Below, piece by piece: positions 17,251 to 25,841 of a DNA stretch of 54,916 nucleotides. Both the position numbers and the translations under genes were made by a program. The stretch is from Hyphomicrobiales bacterium. GTDB lineage: Bacteria; Pseudomonadota; Alphaproteobacteria; Rhizobiales; Rhizobiaceae. The DNA lies in assembly GCA_900472605.1 (NCBI GenBank), contig UCJD01000034.1, forward strand, positions 1-54,916, read 5' to 3'. The notes below the pieces were generated by a model, which saw only the letters and a program-made list of their open reading frames with translations, did no database searches and was not told the origin of the DNA. Numbering within the stretch: position 1 is the stretch's first letter; the number at the start of each line of letters is the position of its first letter.

Positions 17251-18246
17251 GTGCGAAAGAAGATCGCTTTCATCGGCACAGGCGGCACCATATCGTCGCT
17301 CGGCGCCGATCCGCTGGATATCGTCTTTTACGGCGAACAGAAAACGATGCTGCATGCCGGCGAAATCCTCGACGCAGTTCCCGAGGTGCAGATGGTGGCC
17401 GATGTTGTCGCCGTTCCCTTTGCCAATGTGCCGAGCCCGGCAATCGCCTTTGCCGAATGGAAAAGCCTTGCTGCTCTTTGCGCCGAAGTCGAGAAGGACC
17501 CTCAGGGTTTTGAAGGCTTCGTCATCGGCCACGGTACCGCAACGCTGGAGGAAACCGCCTATATTCTATCACTGGTATTGAAGGTCTCGATCCCCGTCGT
17601 GGTGGTCGGATCGCAACGGCCGCTGAGTGGACTTTCCAGCGATGCCAGGCTCAATCTCGTCAACGCGGTCAGGGTCGCGGCATCGGACCAATCGAAGGGG
17701 CGTGGCGTTCTCGTCCTCCTGAACGACGAAATCCATGCTGCCCGCGAGGTAACTAAGACCTCCACCTTTCGCATGCAGACCTTCCGCGCGCCCGATTTCG
17801 GCATGCTCGGCTATGTCGATGGCGAGACGGTCGCTTATTACCGCAGCACGGAACGCCGCACAGCGCCCGACACCGAATTCGATATTTCAGGCCTCGATGC
17901 GCTGCCGCGAGTGGACATCAGCTACGCCTATGCGGGTGCCGATGGCGCCGAGATCGATGCCTTCGTCGCAGCCGGCGCCAGGGGCATCGTATCTGCCGGC
18001 TTTGCGCCTGGCATGGTGACGCCCGGCCAGCTCGATGCGCTGATACGGGCACGCGCGGCCGGCGCCGTGGTCATGCAGGGCAGTCGGGTTGGCAGTGGCA
18101 TCGTCCATCGCGGCCGGCGCCTCGCCGATCTCGGTTTCCTCACCTCGGACAATCTCAATCCGCAGAAGGCCCGTCTGCTGCTGGCGCTGGCCCTGAGCGT
18201 GACCGCGGATCCGCAAGAGATCATCAGGATATTTGCAACCTATTGA
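17251..18246 (+). CDS. Asparaginase-family amidohydrolase with altered substrate pocket
   Basis: The 331-residue protein follows the type II asparaginase plan. GTGGT carries the nucleophile Thr13, HGTATLEET the second catalytic Thr96, and VTKTST the catalytic Lys169; GLSSDARLNLVNAV is also conserved. In asparaginases the residue after the second Thr is Asp (HGTDTLEET), which binds the substrate alpha-amino group. Here it is Ala97, so a substrate without a free alpha-amino group is likely. The GTG start follows AGAGGGA. The amidase gene starts 18 bp later and a strong terminator follows it, so the two form an operon. Calling it an asparaginase would probably be wrong. Confidence 0.85.
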   Translation: MRKKIAFIGTGGTISSLGADPLDIVFYGEQKTMLHAGEILDAVPEVQMVADVVAVPFANVPSPAIAFAEWKSLAALCAEVEKDPQGFEGFVIGHGTATLEETAYILSLVLKVSIPVVVVGSQRPLSGLSSDARLNLVNAVRVAASDQSKGRGVLVLLNDEIHAAREVTKTSTFRMQTFRAPDFGMLGYVDGETVAYYRSTERRTAPDTEFDISGLDALPRVDISYAYAGADGAEIDAFVAAGARGIVSAGFAPGMVTPGQLDALIRARAAGAVVMQGSRVGSGIVHRGRRLADLGFLTSDNLNPQKARLLLALALSVTADPQEIIRIFATY

Positions 18247-18264
18247 GCATGACGGAGACTTCAG

Positions 18265-19563
18265 GTGCCGAAGCCGAACGAACTCGAAGCCACCAAACTT
18301 GCCGCCATGACCCGCGCCGGCACGCTGACGGTGGAGGACGTTGCAAGATCGATCATCGATCGCGTTGCCGAACGCGATGCAAGGGTCGAGGCATGGGCGC
18401 ATTTCGACCCGGCGCAGATTCTCGCCGAAGCGAAGCGGCTGGACGCCCTGCCGGAAAGAGGACCTCTGCATGGCGTTCCGGTCGGCGTCAAGGACGTCAT
18501 CAACACCAAAGACATGCCGACCGTCCATAACACGGCCCGATACGAAGGCAGTCGTCCGGGTGTCGACGCCGCCTGCCTCGATATGCTGCGCACCGCCGGC
18601 GCGCTGATCGTCGGCAAGACCGTGACGACGGAATTCGCCACCACCAATCGCGGCGGCAAAACGCATAACCCGCATGCCTACGACCGCACCCCGGGCGGCT
18701 CTTCCAGCGGCTCCGGCGCCGCGGTTGCCGATTTCCAAGCAGCGATCGCGCTCGGCACCCAGACCGGCGGCTCAACCATCCGCCCAGCCTCCTTCTGCGG
18801 CATCTACGGCTGGAAGCCGACCTGGAACTCGATCAGCCGCGAAGGGCTGAAGATGTATTCCGCCACCTGCGACACGCTCGGCCTCTATGCCCGCTCCGCC
18901 GACGATCTCGATCTGCTGGCGCAGACCTTCCGGTTGGAGCCTTCCGAACTGCAGCCAGAAAGCTTTGCGGGCATCCGCGTCGGCATCTGCCGCTCGCCGG
19001 TCTGGGACAGGGCGCTGCCAGCGACCGAAGCAGCCATGGCGTCGGGCATCGAAGCGTTGAAGCGCGCCGGCGCCATGACGAGCGAGATCGAGTTGCCAAA
19101 GCCTTTCGATACGATCCACGACGCGCACCGGAAAATCCTTCGTCGGGAGGGGCGTTCGGCTTTTCTCAACGAATATGCTGCCACGCCAGATATTCACGAG
19201 GACTTCCGGGCGATCGTCGAGAACCGGGATAACTATAGTGTTGCCGACAGCCGCCAAGCCTACCGCATTGCCGACGAATGCCGCGGCGTCTTCGACGATA
19301 TCGCCGCGGGCTACGACGTCATCCTCACCCCGAGCGCCACAGGCGAAGCCCCGCTTGGCATCGAGATGACCGGCGACGCCTCCTTCAATTCCATGTGGAC
19401 GCTGCTGCAGGTCCCCGTCGTCAACGTTCCTGGCATGGTGGGTCCGAACGGCTATCCGGTCGGCCTCTCACTGGTCGGCCGCCGCTACGACGACCGCAAG
19501 GTGATCGCCTTCGCCAAACTGGCCGGTGCTGCCTTCATGGGTGCGGAGCGGCGGGCGGCCTGA
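18265..19563 (+). CDS. Amidase-signature hydrolase
   Basis: The 432-residue protein has the Ser-cisSer-Lys triad of the amidase-signature family: Lys76 (VPVGVKDVI), the Ser cluster GGSSSGSG (about 146-151) and nucleophile Ser170 (TGGSTIRPA). It would hydrolyse a linear amide, possibly a ureide produced by the flavin monooxygenases. It begins at GTG after GGAG; the nearby ATG is in another frame. It shares an operon with the asparaginase-like gene and ends before a bidirectional terminator facing the monooxygenase operon. Confidence 0.9.
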   Translation: MPKPNELEATKLAAMTRAGTLTVEDVARSIIDRVAERDARVEAWAHFDPAQILAEAKRLDALPERGPLHGVPVGVKDVINTKDMPTVHNTARYEGSRPGVDAACLDMLRTAGALIVGKTVTTEFATTNRGGKTHNPHAYDRTPGGSSSGSGAAVADFQAAIALGTQTGGSTIRPASFCGIYGWKPTWNSISREGLKMYSATCDTLGLYARSADDLDLLAQTFRLEPSELQPESFAGIRVGICRSPVWDRALPATEAAMASGIEALKRAGAMTSEIELPKPFDTIHDAHRKILRREGRSAFLNEYAATPDIHEDFRAIVENRDNYSVADSRQAYRIADECRGVFDDIAAGYDVILTPSATGEAPLGIEMTGDASFNSMWTLLQVPVVNVPGMVGPNGYPVGLSLVGRRYDDRKVIAFAKLAGAAFMGAERRAA

Positions 19564-19575
19564 GGACAGACAGAC

Positions 19576-19613
19576 AAAAAAGACCCGTCGGAGCAATCCG
19601 GCGGGGTCTTTTT
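19576..19613. terminator. Bidirectional terminator between convergent operons
   Basis: A long hairpin (AAAAAAGACCC... pairing with ...GGGTCTTTTT, one bulge) has A-runs on the left and T-runs on the right. It can stop transcription of both the plus-strand amidase operon and the minus-strand monooxygenase operon. Confidence 0.8.
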
Positions 19614-19638
19614 GTGTCGGAACGGTTGAGGACGCGGC

Positions 19639-20760
19639 CTAAGCCGCATCCTTCTTCATCACAACATCCGCATTGCGCGATTTCATCAGCGGCTGGATAT
19701 ACTGACCGAACTGCTCGATACCGACGACGAAGTCGTCGAATGTCATCATGATGCCCTCGATGCCGGGTTTTTCCGCGATCTCGTCGAGCATGGCTGCGAC
19801 CTTCTCGTAGGAGCCGATCAGCTTCAGCATGCCGGTGGGTTCGGCGTTTTCGGGCTTCGCCAGCATGTCACTTGCACGTTTGGCCATCATTCCGGCGGTG
19901 GAATTCGCTGCGGCATTCTTGTCGGCCGCCGACTGGTCGCGCTGCCATGCGATCGCTTCCAGATCAGTGCCTTCCTTATAATGCTCCCATTTGGCATAAG
20001 CCATCTCGTCGGTGCGGTCGGCGATGATCATCAGCAGCGTATAGGCGCCGACCTTGCGGCCGTAGGGCGCGGTCACGTCAAGGAGGCGCTGGGCGTTGTC
20101 GCCGGAATTGGCGACGTTGTTGATGCCGCCGCCGGCGCCGACGAAATTATAGTCGCAATGCTCGCCGACGAAACGCATGCCGGCATCGCTGGCGCATGCC
20201 GCGACGATGTCGATATGACCGGAGGGGCGGGGCGAGAGCCTGCAGTCGTCCATCTTGAAATAGTCGCCCTGGAAGTCGGAGACGCCCGTCTCCCAGAGAT
20301 CCTTCATCACCTGCACATATTCGCCGGCATACTGGTAGCGGTTGCGGAAGTGCTCGTCGCCGGGCCAGAGCCCCATCTGCTGATATTCCTTCGGCTGCCA
20401 GCCGGTGACGATATTGACACCGAAGCGGCCGGGGGCGATGGAATCGATCGTTGAAGTCATGCGTGCTGCGAGCGCCGGCGGCATGGTGAGAAGCGCGATC
20501 GAGGCGTAGAGCTTGATCTTCTGCGTGACGGCGGCAATACCCGCCATCAGCGTGAAGGCCTCGAGATTGTGCTGCCAGTATTCGCTCGGGCCATTGAAGC
20601 CGCGCAGCTTGATCATCGCCAGTGCGAAGTCGAAGCCGTAGTGTTCGGCGCGCTGAACCACGGCCTTGTTGAGGTCGAAGGTAGGGTAGGTCTCCGGGGA
20701 GGTGGTGGAGATCAGCCAGCCGCGGCTGCCGATCGGAATAAAAACGCCAAGTTTGACCAT
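19639..20760 (-). CDS. Luciferase-like flavin monooxygenase, RutA paralogue 2
   Basis: The 373-residue protein aligns closely with pyrimidine monooxygenase RutA. It has KLGVFIPIGSRGWLIST at the start, HYGFDFALAMIKLRGFNGPS, TIDSIAPGRFGVNIVTGW and a C-terminal GIEQFGQYIQPLM. RutA uses FMNH2 and O2 to open the uracil ring. In the usual AGQS loop this copy reads ACAS (VAACASDAGM), unlike its neighbour, so flavin or substrate contacts may differ. It is the second gene of a two-gene operon, 46 bp after the first copy, and probably depends on the RutF-like reductase. Confidence 0.9.
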   Translation of the reverse strand: MVKLGVFIPIGSRGWLISTTSPETYPTFDLNKAVVQRAEHYGFDFALAMIKLRGFNGPSEYWQHNLEAFTLMAGIAAVTQKIKLYASIALLTMPPALAARMTSTIDSIAPGRFGVNIVTGWQPKEYQQMGLWPGDEHFRNRYQYAGEYVQVMKDLWETGVSDFQGDYFKMDDCRLSPRPSGHIDIVAACASDAGMRFVGEHCDYNFVGAGGGINNVANSGDNAQRLLDVTAPYGRKVGAYTLLMIIADRTDEMAYAKWEHYKEGTDLEAIAWQRDQSAADKNAAANSTAGMMAKRASDMLAKPENAEPTGMLKLIGSYEKVAAMLDEIAEKPGIEGIMMTFDDFVVGIEQFGQYIQPLMKSRNADVVMKKDAA

Positions 20761-20806
20761 TACAAATACCTCTTGAAACCTTTTATCTGAAAGAAGGGGT
20801 GACGGC

Positions 20807-21907
20807 TCAAGCTGCGGTTTTTTCCGTCTGCAGGGTCGGGTTCCGGGTCTTCATCAGCGGTTGGATATGTTCACCGAACTGCTCCATGCCGACGATGAAA
20901 TCGTCGAAGGTCAGCATGATGCCCTTGAGGCCCGGCGTCATGGCGATGTCGTCAAGCATGGCGGCCACCTTCTCGTAGGAACCGACAAGCTTCAGCAGGC
21001 CTGTGGGCTGCGGGTTCTGGATCTGGCGGACGAGGGCCGAGGCGGTCGAGCCTTCCTTGGCGACAGTATCCTGACCTGCTTGACTGGCCTGCCATTCCAG
21101 GGCCTCGATATCGGTTCCCTGTTTGTACAAATCCCATTTGGCGAAGGCCATCTCGTCGGTGCGGTCGGCGATGATCATCAGCAGCAGGAAGGCGCCGGTG
21201 TCGCGTCCGCTCTTCCTGGCGGCCGCTTCGACCTTGGCGACCATGTCGCGTGCGCCGGTCGTCTGGTTCATGTCGCCGCCGGCGCCAATGAAATTGTAGT
21301 CGCCATACTCAGCCACGAACTGCATGCCGCGCTCGGACTGGCCGGCACCGACGACGGGGATATGGGCGGAGGGACGCGGCGAAAGCTTGCAGTCGTCCAT
21401 CTGGAAGAAGTCGCCCTTGAAGTCGGAGACACCGGTTGTCCAGAGATCGCGCATGATCTGCACATACTCGGACGCATAGTCATAGCGTCGCGAGAAATGC
21501 TCGGGCGTCAATTCCAGGCCCATCTGCTGGTATTCTTTCGGCTGCCAGCCGGTCACCATGTTAATCCCGAAGCGGCCAGGAGCGATGGAATCGATGGTGG
21601 AGGCCATGCGGGCGACAAGCGCCGGTGGCATGGTCAGCATCGCCACAGAGGCGAACAGCTGAATCTTCTTGGTAACGGCGGCAAGACCGGCCATCAGCGT
21701 GAAGGATTCGAGATTGTGCACCCAATATTCGCTGGGGCCGTTATAGCCGCGCAGCTTGATCATCGAAAGCGCGAAGTCGAGACCATAATGCTCGGCTCTT
21801 TGTACCACCGTCTTGTTGAGGTCGAAGCTCGGCATGGTCATTGGGGAGGTCGTGGAAATCAGCCACCCGCGGCTCCCGATGGGAATGAAAACGCCAATCT
21901 TTGTCAT
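20807..21907 (-). CDS. rutA: Luciferase-like flavin monooxygenase, RutA paralogue 1
   Basis: The 366-residue protein is the closer match to RutA. It begins KIGVFIPIGSRGWLISTTSP, keeps TIDSIAPGRFGINMVTGW and the AGQS loop (VVGAGQSERGM), and ends MEQFGEHIQPLM. RutA converts uracil or thymine to a ureidoacrylate-type product in the cytosol using reduced FMN. The ATG follows AGGGGA. It leads the two-gene operon with its paralogue. Since RutC, RutD and RutE genes are absent from the window, the natural ring substrate may not be uracil; the gene name is by similarity only. Confidence 0.9.
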   Translation of the reverse strand: MTKIGVFIPIGSRGWLISTTSPMTMPSFDLNKTVVQRAEHYGLDFALSMIKLRGYNGPSEYWVHNLESFTLMAGLAAVTKKIQLFASVAMLTMPPALVARMASTIDSIAPGRFGINMVTGWQPKEYQQMGLELTPEHFSRRYDYASEYVQIMRDLWTTGVSDFKGDFFQMDDCKLSPRPSAHIPVVGAGQSERGMQFVAEYGDYNFIGAGGDMNQTTGARDMVAKVEAAARKSGRDTGAFLLLMIIADRTDEMAFAKWDLYKQGTDIEALEWQASQAGQDTVAKEGSTASALVRQIQNPQPTGLLKLVGSYEKVAAMLDDIAMTPGLKGIMLTFDDFIVGMEQFGEHIQPLMKTRNPTLQTEKTAA

Positions 21908-22476
21908 CTGTGGTTCCCCTTGCTATCTTCATCGAAGCAAGAGTTCACCGGCATTGCCGCAATTCCAAGCGATGATTTCGAGAGGGGAGGATGAGAAAAA
22001 CTCAGGTCGCTAGCAGCCTGCATGGCAACGTATGTGGCCATCGCCGAATTGGCGGCGATAGCCTGCGCTACGGCCGTCGCGGATGCCAGCATCTGAGCTC
22101 CTCGGTCAGAAGCGAGAATTTACAAGTCTCCATGCGTTCAGGCCCCCGCAACCAAATCTTTCCCAAACATTTACTTCGATCCTCGCCGGCGAGGGCAGCA
22201 CCTCGGCCTGCGGACCATAACCGCAACGCCAAGCCCCAAATGGGCGGTCAGCGCCTCGACCAGCGTCCAGCCACCACGTGACTTGGTACGCTCGATGAAA
22301 TCCAGGCCAGCCATATCCGGCAAGTGCACATCAAGAGACGGGTTTGCTCCGGACTGTAGCGACAACCAAATCGTCAATTTGCGCACGTCATCATTGCCTG
22401 TGCCGATCGGTCTTCCTTCGTCCAGCGACATCAGCACAACCCTTCTGACCGCCGACGTCTTCTTGGTGAATGGGAT
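21908..22476. other. Intergenic junction containing repeat copy B and an unrecognised open frame
   Basis: The left part must hold the promoter of the rutA-like operon. The repeat at 22117 follows. To its right a minus-strand frame of 88 codons (22171-22437) contains DVRKLTIWLSLQSGANPSL and GGWTLVEALTAHLGLGVAV. I do not recognise it; it may be the tail of a decayed gene, having no clear ribosome-binding site and an Arg-rich end. Confidence 0.4.
22117..22166 (+). repeat. Dispersed 50-bp repeat, copy B
   Basis: This copy differs from copy A at five of 50 positions and has the same orientation. The core at 22142-22156 (GCCCCCGCAACCAAA) is identical to the initiator tRNA 3' end at the window start. 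It lies between the rutA-like operon and the barbiturase operon, about 14.1 kb from copy A. Confidence 0.8.
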
Positions 22477-23862
22477 TCATGGCCACAAATCATAAGCAAA
22501 CGATCGCGACGGTTCGATGAATGTCATCGCCGCCTCGGCGAATTCGAGAAGCTGTTCGTCATGACCAAATTCAGCGACAAGCTGGGCGCCGATCGGCAAG
22601 CCGCTGCTGGAGAAGCCGACGGGCAGTGAAACTCCCGGCAAGCCGCCGATGTTGACCCAGCCCGTGAATACGGCATGGTCGCGGGGGCCGGCATGTGCAC
22701 CGGCTATGGTCTGCGGGAATGGTTGCTCCGCCGGCCATGGCAGGGCGGCGGCAGTGGGCGTGAGAACAAGATCGTAGCGGGCAAAGAGGTCGCTGAATGT
22801 CGATCGGAGCGCTGATACGGCTTCAAGCGCGGACAGATAATCGGCGGCACTGAACGTTCGGCCGTCCGCCGCCATCTCGCGCACCGAATGTCCCGCGACG
22901 GTTTCCAGGCCGGGGCGCCATTTGGTGAGGTAGTCGACGCCAGCGCGCGAGATGATGCGCCAGACGCGATTAGCTGCCTCCAGGTCGAAAAACAGTTCGC
23001 CCTCGACGAGGTCGGCCATGCTTGACAGTGTCTCTGCAAACGCGGCGGTGGTTGCCAGAATCTCCGGATCCACAAGAGCTTCTCCAAAGCGCGGGACATA
23101 GAGGATCCGCGGCCTTTCGTTCGGCCATCGTCCCATGCGCATCGCCATCGATCGGCGGTCACGGGTGTCGGGTCCAGCCATGACCGCATCGAGGATACGG
23201 GCATCCGCAATGCTTCTAGTCAGCGTGCCGACGACTTCGAAATCCGTGAGGATCGACGGAAAGCCAAATGCTCTTGAAACGCGCCCCGTGGACGGCTTCC
23301 AGCCGACCAGAGAGGTGTGGGACGCCGGGCGTCGGATAGAGCCGCCGCCATCCGTCCCGATTGCAGCGGGAACCAATCCGGCCGCAACGCCGGCCGCGGC
23401 CCCGCCCGATGAACCGCCCGGTGTCAATCGAAGGTCCCATGGGTTTCGCGTTACGCCGAACAGATCGTTGTTCGTATAGCCTTCCAAGGTCAATTCCGGG
23501 ACGTTGGTCTTTCCGATGATGAGGGCACCGGCGTCGCGCAGCCGCGCAACCGGCGTTTCGTCTCTCTCCGGCAAGAAATCCGCGAGCGCCTTGCTGCCCC
23601 ATGTCGCCGGCATTCCGCGGACGAGGATATTGTCCTTGATGGACAGAGGTATCCCGTCGATCATGGAGCGTGCCTCGTTGCGCGCCAGCCGCTGGTCGCT
23701 TTCGCGTGCGGCTGTGCGTGCCCCCACTTCGTCGATGGCAACGAAGCTGTTGATGGCAGCGTCTTGTCTTGCGATCCGTTCCAGAGACCTGTCCAACAAA
23801 GCTTCCGAGGTCACCTCGCCGCTGCGAAGCGCCGCAGCGATCTCCCCGATCTCCTTCAGCAT
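22477..23862 (-). CDS. Amidase-signature hydrolase (ureidomalonase/AtzE-like candidate)
   Basis: The 461-residue protein has the amidase-signature triad: Lys76 (IPLSIKDNI), the Ser cluster in TPGGSSGGAAAG (about 148-159) and nucleophile Ser175 (TDGGGSIRRPA). It is the last gene of an operon that starts with a barbiturase/cyanuric acid hydrolase homologue. Known partners of those enzymes are amidase-signature proteins: ureidomalonase after barbiturase, and carboxybiuret or allantoate-type amidases after cyanuric acid hydrolase. It may therefore hydrolyse the linear ring-opening product. The start was placed at the ATG preceded by AAGGGAAG. The substrate is inferred from context only. Confidence 0.85.
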   Translation of the reverse strand: MLKEIGEIAAALRSGEVTSEALLDRSLERIARQDAAINSFVAIDEVGARTAARESDQRLARNEARSMIDGIPLSIKDNILVRGMPATWGSKALADFLPERDETPVARLRDAGALIIGKTNVPELTLEGYTNNDLFGVTRNPWDLRLTPGGSSGGAAAGVAAGLVPAAIGTDGGGSIRRPASHTSLVGWKPSTGRVSRAFGFPSILTDFEVVGTLTRSIADARILDAVMAGPDTRDRRSMAMRMGRWPNERPRILYVPRFGEALVDPEILATTAAFAETLSSMADLVEGELFFDLEAANRVWRIISRAGVDYLTKWRPGLETVAGHSVREMAADGRTFSAADYLSALEAVSALRSTFSDLFARYDLVLTPTAAALPWPAEQPFPQTIAGAHAGPRDHAVFTGWVNIGGLPGVSLPVGFSSSGLPIGAQLVAEFGHDEQLLEFAEAAMTFIEPSRSFAYDLWP

Positions 23863-23886
23863 ATGGTTGCTTCCCTTCATTCGAAA

Positions 23887-24789
23887 TTAAAGTGGCGTGC
23901 CGATCGCAGCAGGCAGCTTACTGGAGCGGCCGAGACCGCTCAGCACCGCAATGGCGATGAGATAAGGCACCATCTGCACGAGGTACGAACTGATGGGAAT
24001 GCCGAAACCCTGCAGGCGTAATTCGAACGCCTCGGCGGCCCCGAAGACGAGGCATGCGGCAACAGCACCGAATGGGTTCCATCGGCCGACTATGAGCGAG
24101 GCCAGAGCCAGATAACCGCGCCCCCCGGTCATGCCATCCGTGAAGGTGCCCACTTGCTGAAGCGAAAGGACGGCGCCGCCCAGTCCCGCTATTCCGCCGC
24201 CCAGGATGACGCCGAGCATGCGGATTCGCATCGGGTCGATACCGGCCGCGAAAACAGCCTCCGGGTTCTCACCGGTGGCACGCAACATCAGTCCCGCCTG
24301 CGTCCTGTAGAGGACGAACGCAAGAACCGCGCAGATGATCATCGCGAGATAGGTCAATGGAGGCTGCGAAAAGATCAGCGGGCCCGCGACAGGGATCTGC
24401 GAAAGACCGGGAATCGGCCAGGCTTGCAATGCCTCCACGCGGATCGCACCCGCGCTGCCGGCACCCGATAGAATTCGCATCATGTATGTCGTCAACCCGA
24501 GGGCCAGGATGTTGCTGGTGAGACCCGTGACCATATTGTCGGCGCGATAGCGTATGGTCACGATGGCCACGATCGTCGCCGCGAAAGTTCCGCCCACGAA
24601 GGCAAGGCAGATGCCGGCAACTTCGCTACCGGCGAACCAGGTCCCGACGATGGCGGCAAACGCGCCCATCAGCATCATGCCCTCCAGGCCGACGGCAAAG
24701 ACCCCGGCTCGCTCGGACAGGATGCCTCCCAGCGCGGCAAAAGCCAGGGGAGTGGCAATGCGAATTGCCGCGGCAAGATATTCCATCAT
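23887..24789 (-). CDS. Nucleoside/base-type ABC importer permease 2 (YufQ/NupQ-like)
   Basis: The 300-residue permease has about eight to nine helices. FAALGGILSERAGVFAVGLE and ATGENPEAVFAAGIDPMRIR are hallmarks of the BMP-partnered branch of the branched-chain-type permeases, which import nucleosides and bases. Its start overlaps the stop of permease 1 by four bases, and the amidase gene follows 24 bp downstream. Confidence 0.92.
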   Translation of the reverse strand: MMEYLAAAIRIATPLAFAALGGILSERAGVFAVGLEGMMLMGAFAAIVGTWFAGSEVAGICLAFVGGTFAATIVAIVTIRYRADNMVTGLTSNILALGLTTYMMRILSGAGSAGAIRVEALQAWPIPGLSQIPVAGPLIFSQPPLTYLAMIICAVLAFVLYRTQAGLMLRATGENPEAVFAAGIDPMRIRMLGVILGGGIAGLGGAVLSLQQVGTFTDGMTGGRGYLALASLIVGRWNPFGAVAACLVFGAAEAFELRLQGFGIPISSYLVQMVPYLIAIAVLSGLGRSSKLPAAIGTPL

Positions 24790-25841
24790 GATCGGCGCAC
24801 CGTGGCTGTGAGGATGAACAGCATCGTGATGGCTTCGATCACGACGACAAGCGAGGATGGCACGCCGATCTGGCGTTGCATGGAGAGCGCGCCGGTCTCC
24901 AGAAATCCGATGAAGATTGCCGCCGGAATGGTGGCGGCAGGCTCAAGAGCCCCAAGCAGCGCGACGGTGACGGCCTTGAAGCCGAAGCCGCTGGAAAAGC
25001 CTTCGATCAACCGATGCTGGAGACCGAGAATTTCGGCGCCACCCGCAAAACCGGCAAGGGATCCCGCCGTCAGCATCACGCTCCATGTGATCCCCGCGAG
25101 CGAAAATCCGGCATAAGCCGTCGCGAACCTGGATCGCCCGGCGACGCGTATCGAAAAGCCGAAGGGCGTACGCCGCAAAACGAGTGATAGAAGCAGCGCG
25201 GCGGCGATGGCCAGTATAATCCCGATGTGAAAATCGAAAGTGGGGATGCGAAGAAGCCAGGCCGAACGCGGAACGAGTGGGGATTGCAGGAACCCGGCGC
25301 CGGGTTGGCCGAGCACACTCGAAAGCATGAGTTGCACGAACAGCAGCGCCACGAAATTCAGAAGGAGCGTGACCAGTACCTCGTGAACACGGCGGCCCAG
25401 ATGTATGGCCGTCGCCAGGCCCGCCCATAGCGCTCCGCACATCGCGGCCATCAGCAAGGAGACGACGATCGCCAGGACCCCGGGTTCGCCGGGCCAGGCA
25501 AGAATGGTGGCAGTCGCACCAATGCCGCCCATAGCGATCTGCCCGTCCGACCCCATGTTGATGACGCCGGCACGGAAGCAGAAGGCGAGGCCCGATCCGG
25601 CAAAGAGATAGGGGCAGGCTCGATTGAGCGCGACGCCGATCTGGTGCGGAGACCCGAAGGCACCGGACAGCATGGCGGGAAATGCGTCCAGAGGGCTTTG
25701 CCCGGCCAAGAGTATCAGGCCTGCCGCGCAGACCATCGACAGGCACAACGCGATGGCGATGCGAACCGGAAAGGCGCCGGTGCGAAGCCGCAGTACGAAG
25801 CGGGGGCGCGAGGACGCGCCTGCTGTGAGTTCTTCGCTCAT
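24786..25841 (-). CDS. Nucleoside/base-type ABC importer permease 1 (YufP/NupP-like)
   Basis: The 351-residue permease has a cytoplasmic N-terminus, then about nine helices. CPYLFAGSGLAFCFRAGVIN and NMGSDGQIAMGGIGAT are typical of the first permease of BMP-type nucleoside importers; RRTPFGFSIRVAGRSRFATA is a cytoplasmic loop. It is coupled to the ATPase gene upstream by a 4-bp overlap and to permease 2 downstream by another, so the subunits are made in step. Confidence 0.92.
   Translation of the reverse strand: MSEELTAGASSRPRFVLRLRTGAFPVRIAIALCLSMVCAAGLILLAGQSPLDAFPAMLSGAFGSPHQIGVALNRACPYLFAGSGLAFCFRAGVINMGSDGQIAMGGIGATATILAWPGEPGVLAIVVSLLMAAMCGALWAGLATAIHLGRRVHEVLVTLLLNFVALLFVQLMLSSVLGQPGAGFLQSPLVPRSAWLLRIPTFDFHIGIILAIAAALLLSLVLRRTPFGFSIRVAGRSRFATAYAGFSLAGITWSVMLTAGSLAGFAGGAEILGLQHRLIEGFSSGFGFKAVTVALLGALEPAATIPAAIFIGFLETGALSMQRQIGVPSSLVVVIEAITMLFILTATVRRS

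Noticed and set aside
20861..21994. 377-codon plus-strand open frame
   Set aside because: Antisense to the rutA-like gene, no family resemblance, and the minus-strand gene is certain.
22171..22437. Signal-transduction gene fragment
   Set aside because: The segment LVEALTAHLG loosely recalls a kinase ATPase domain, but no catalytic motif is present, so no assignment is made.
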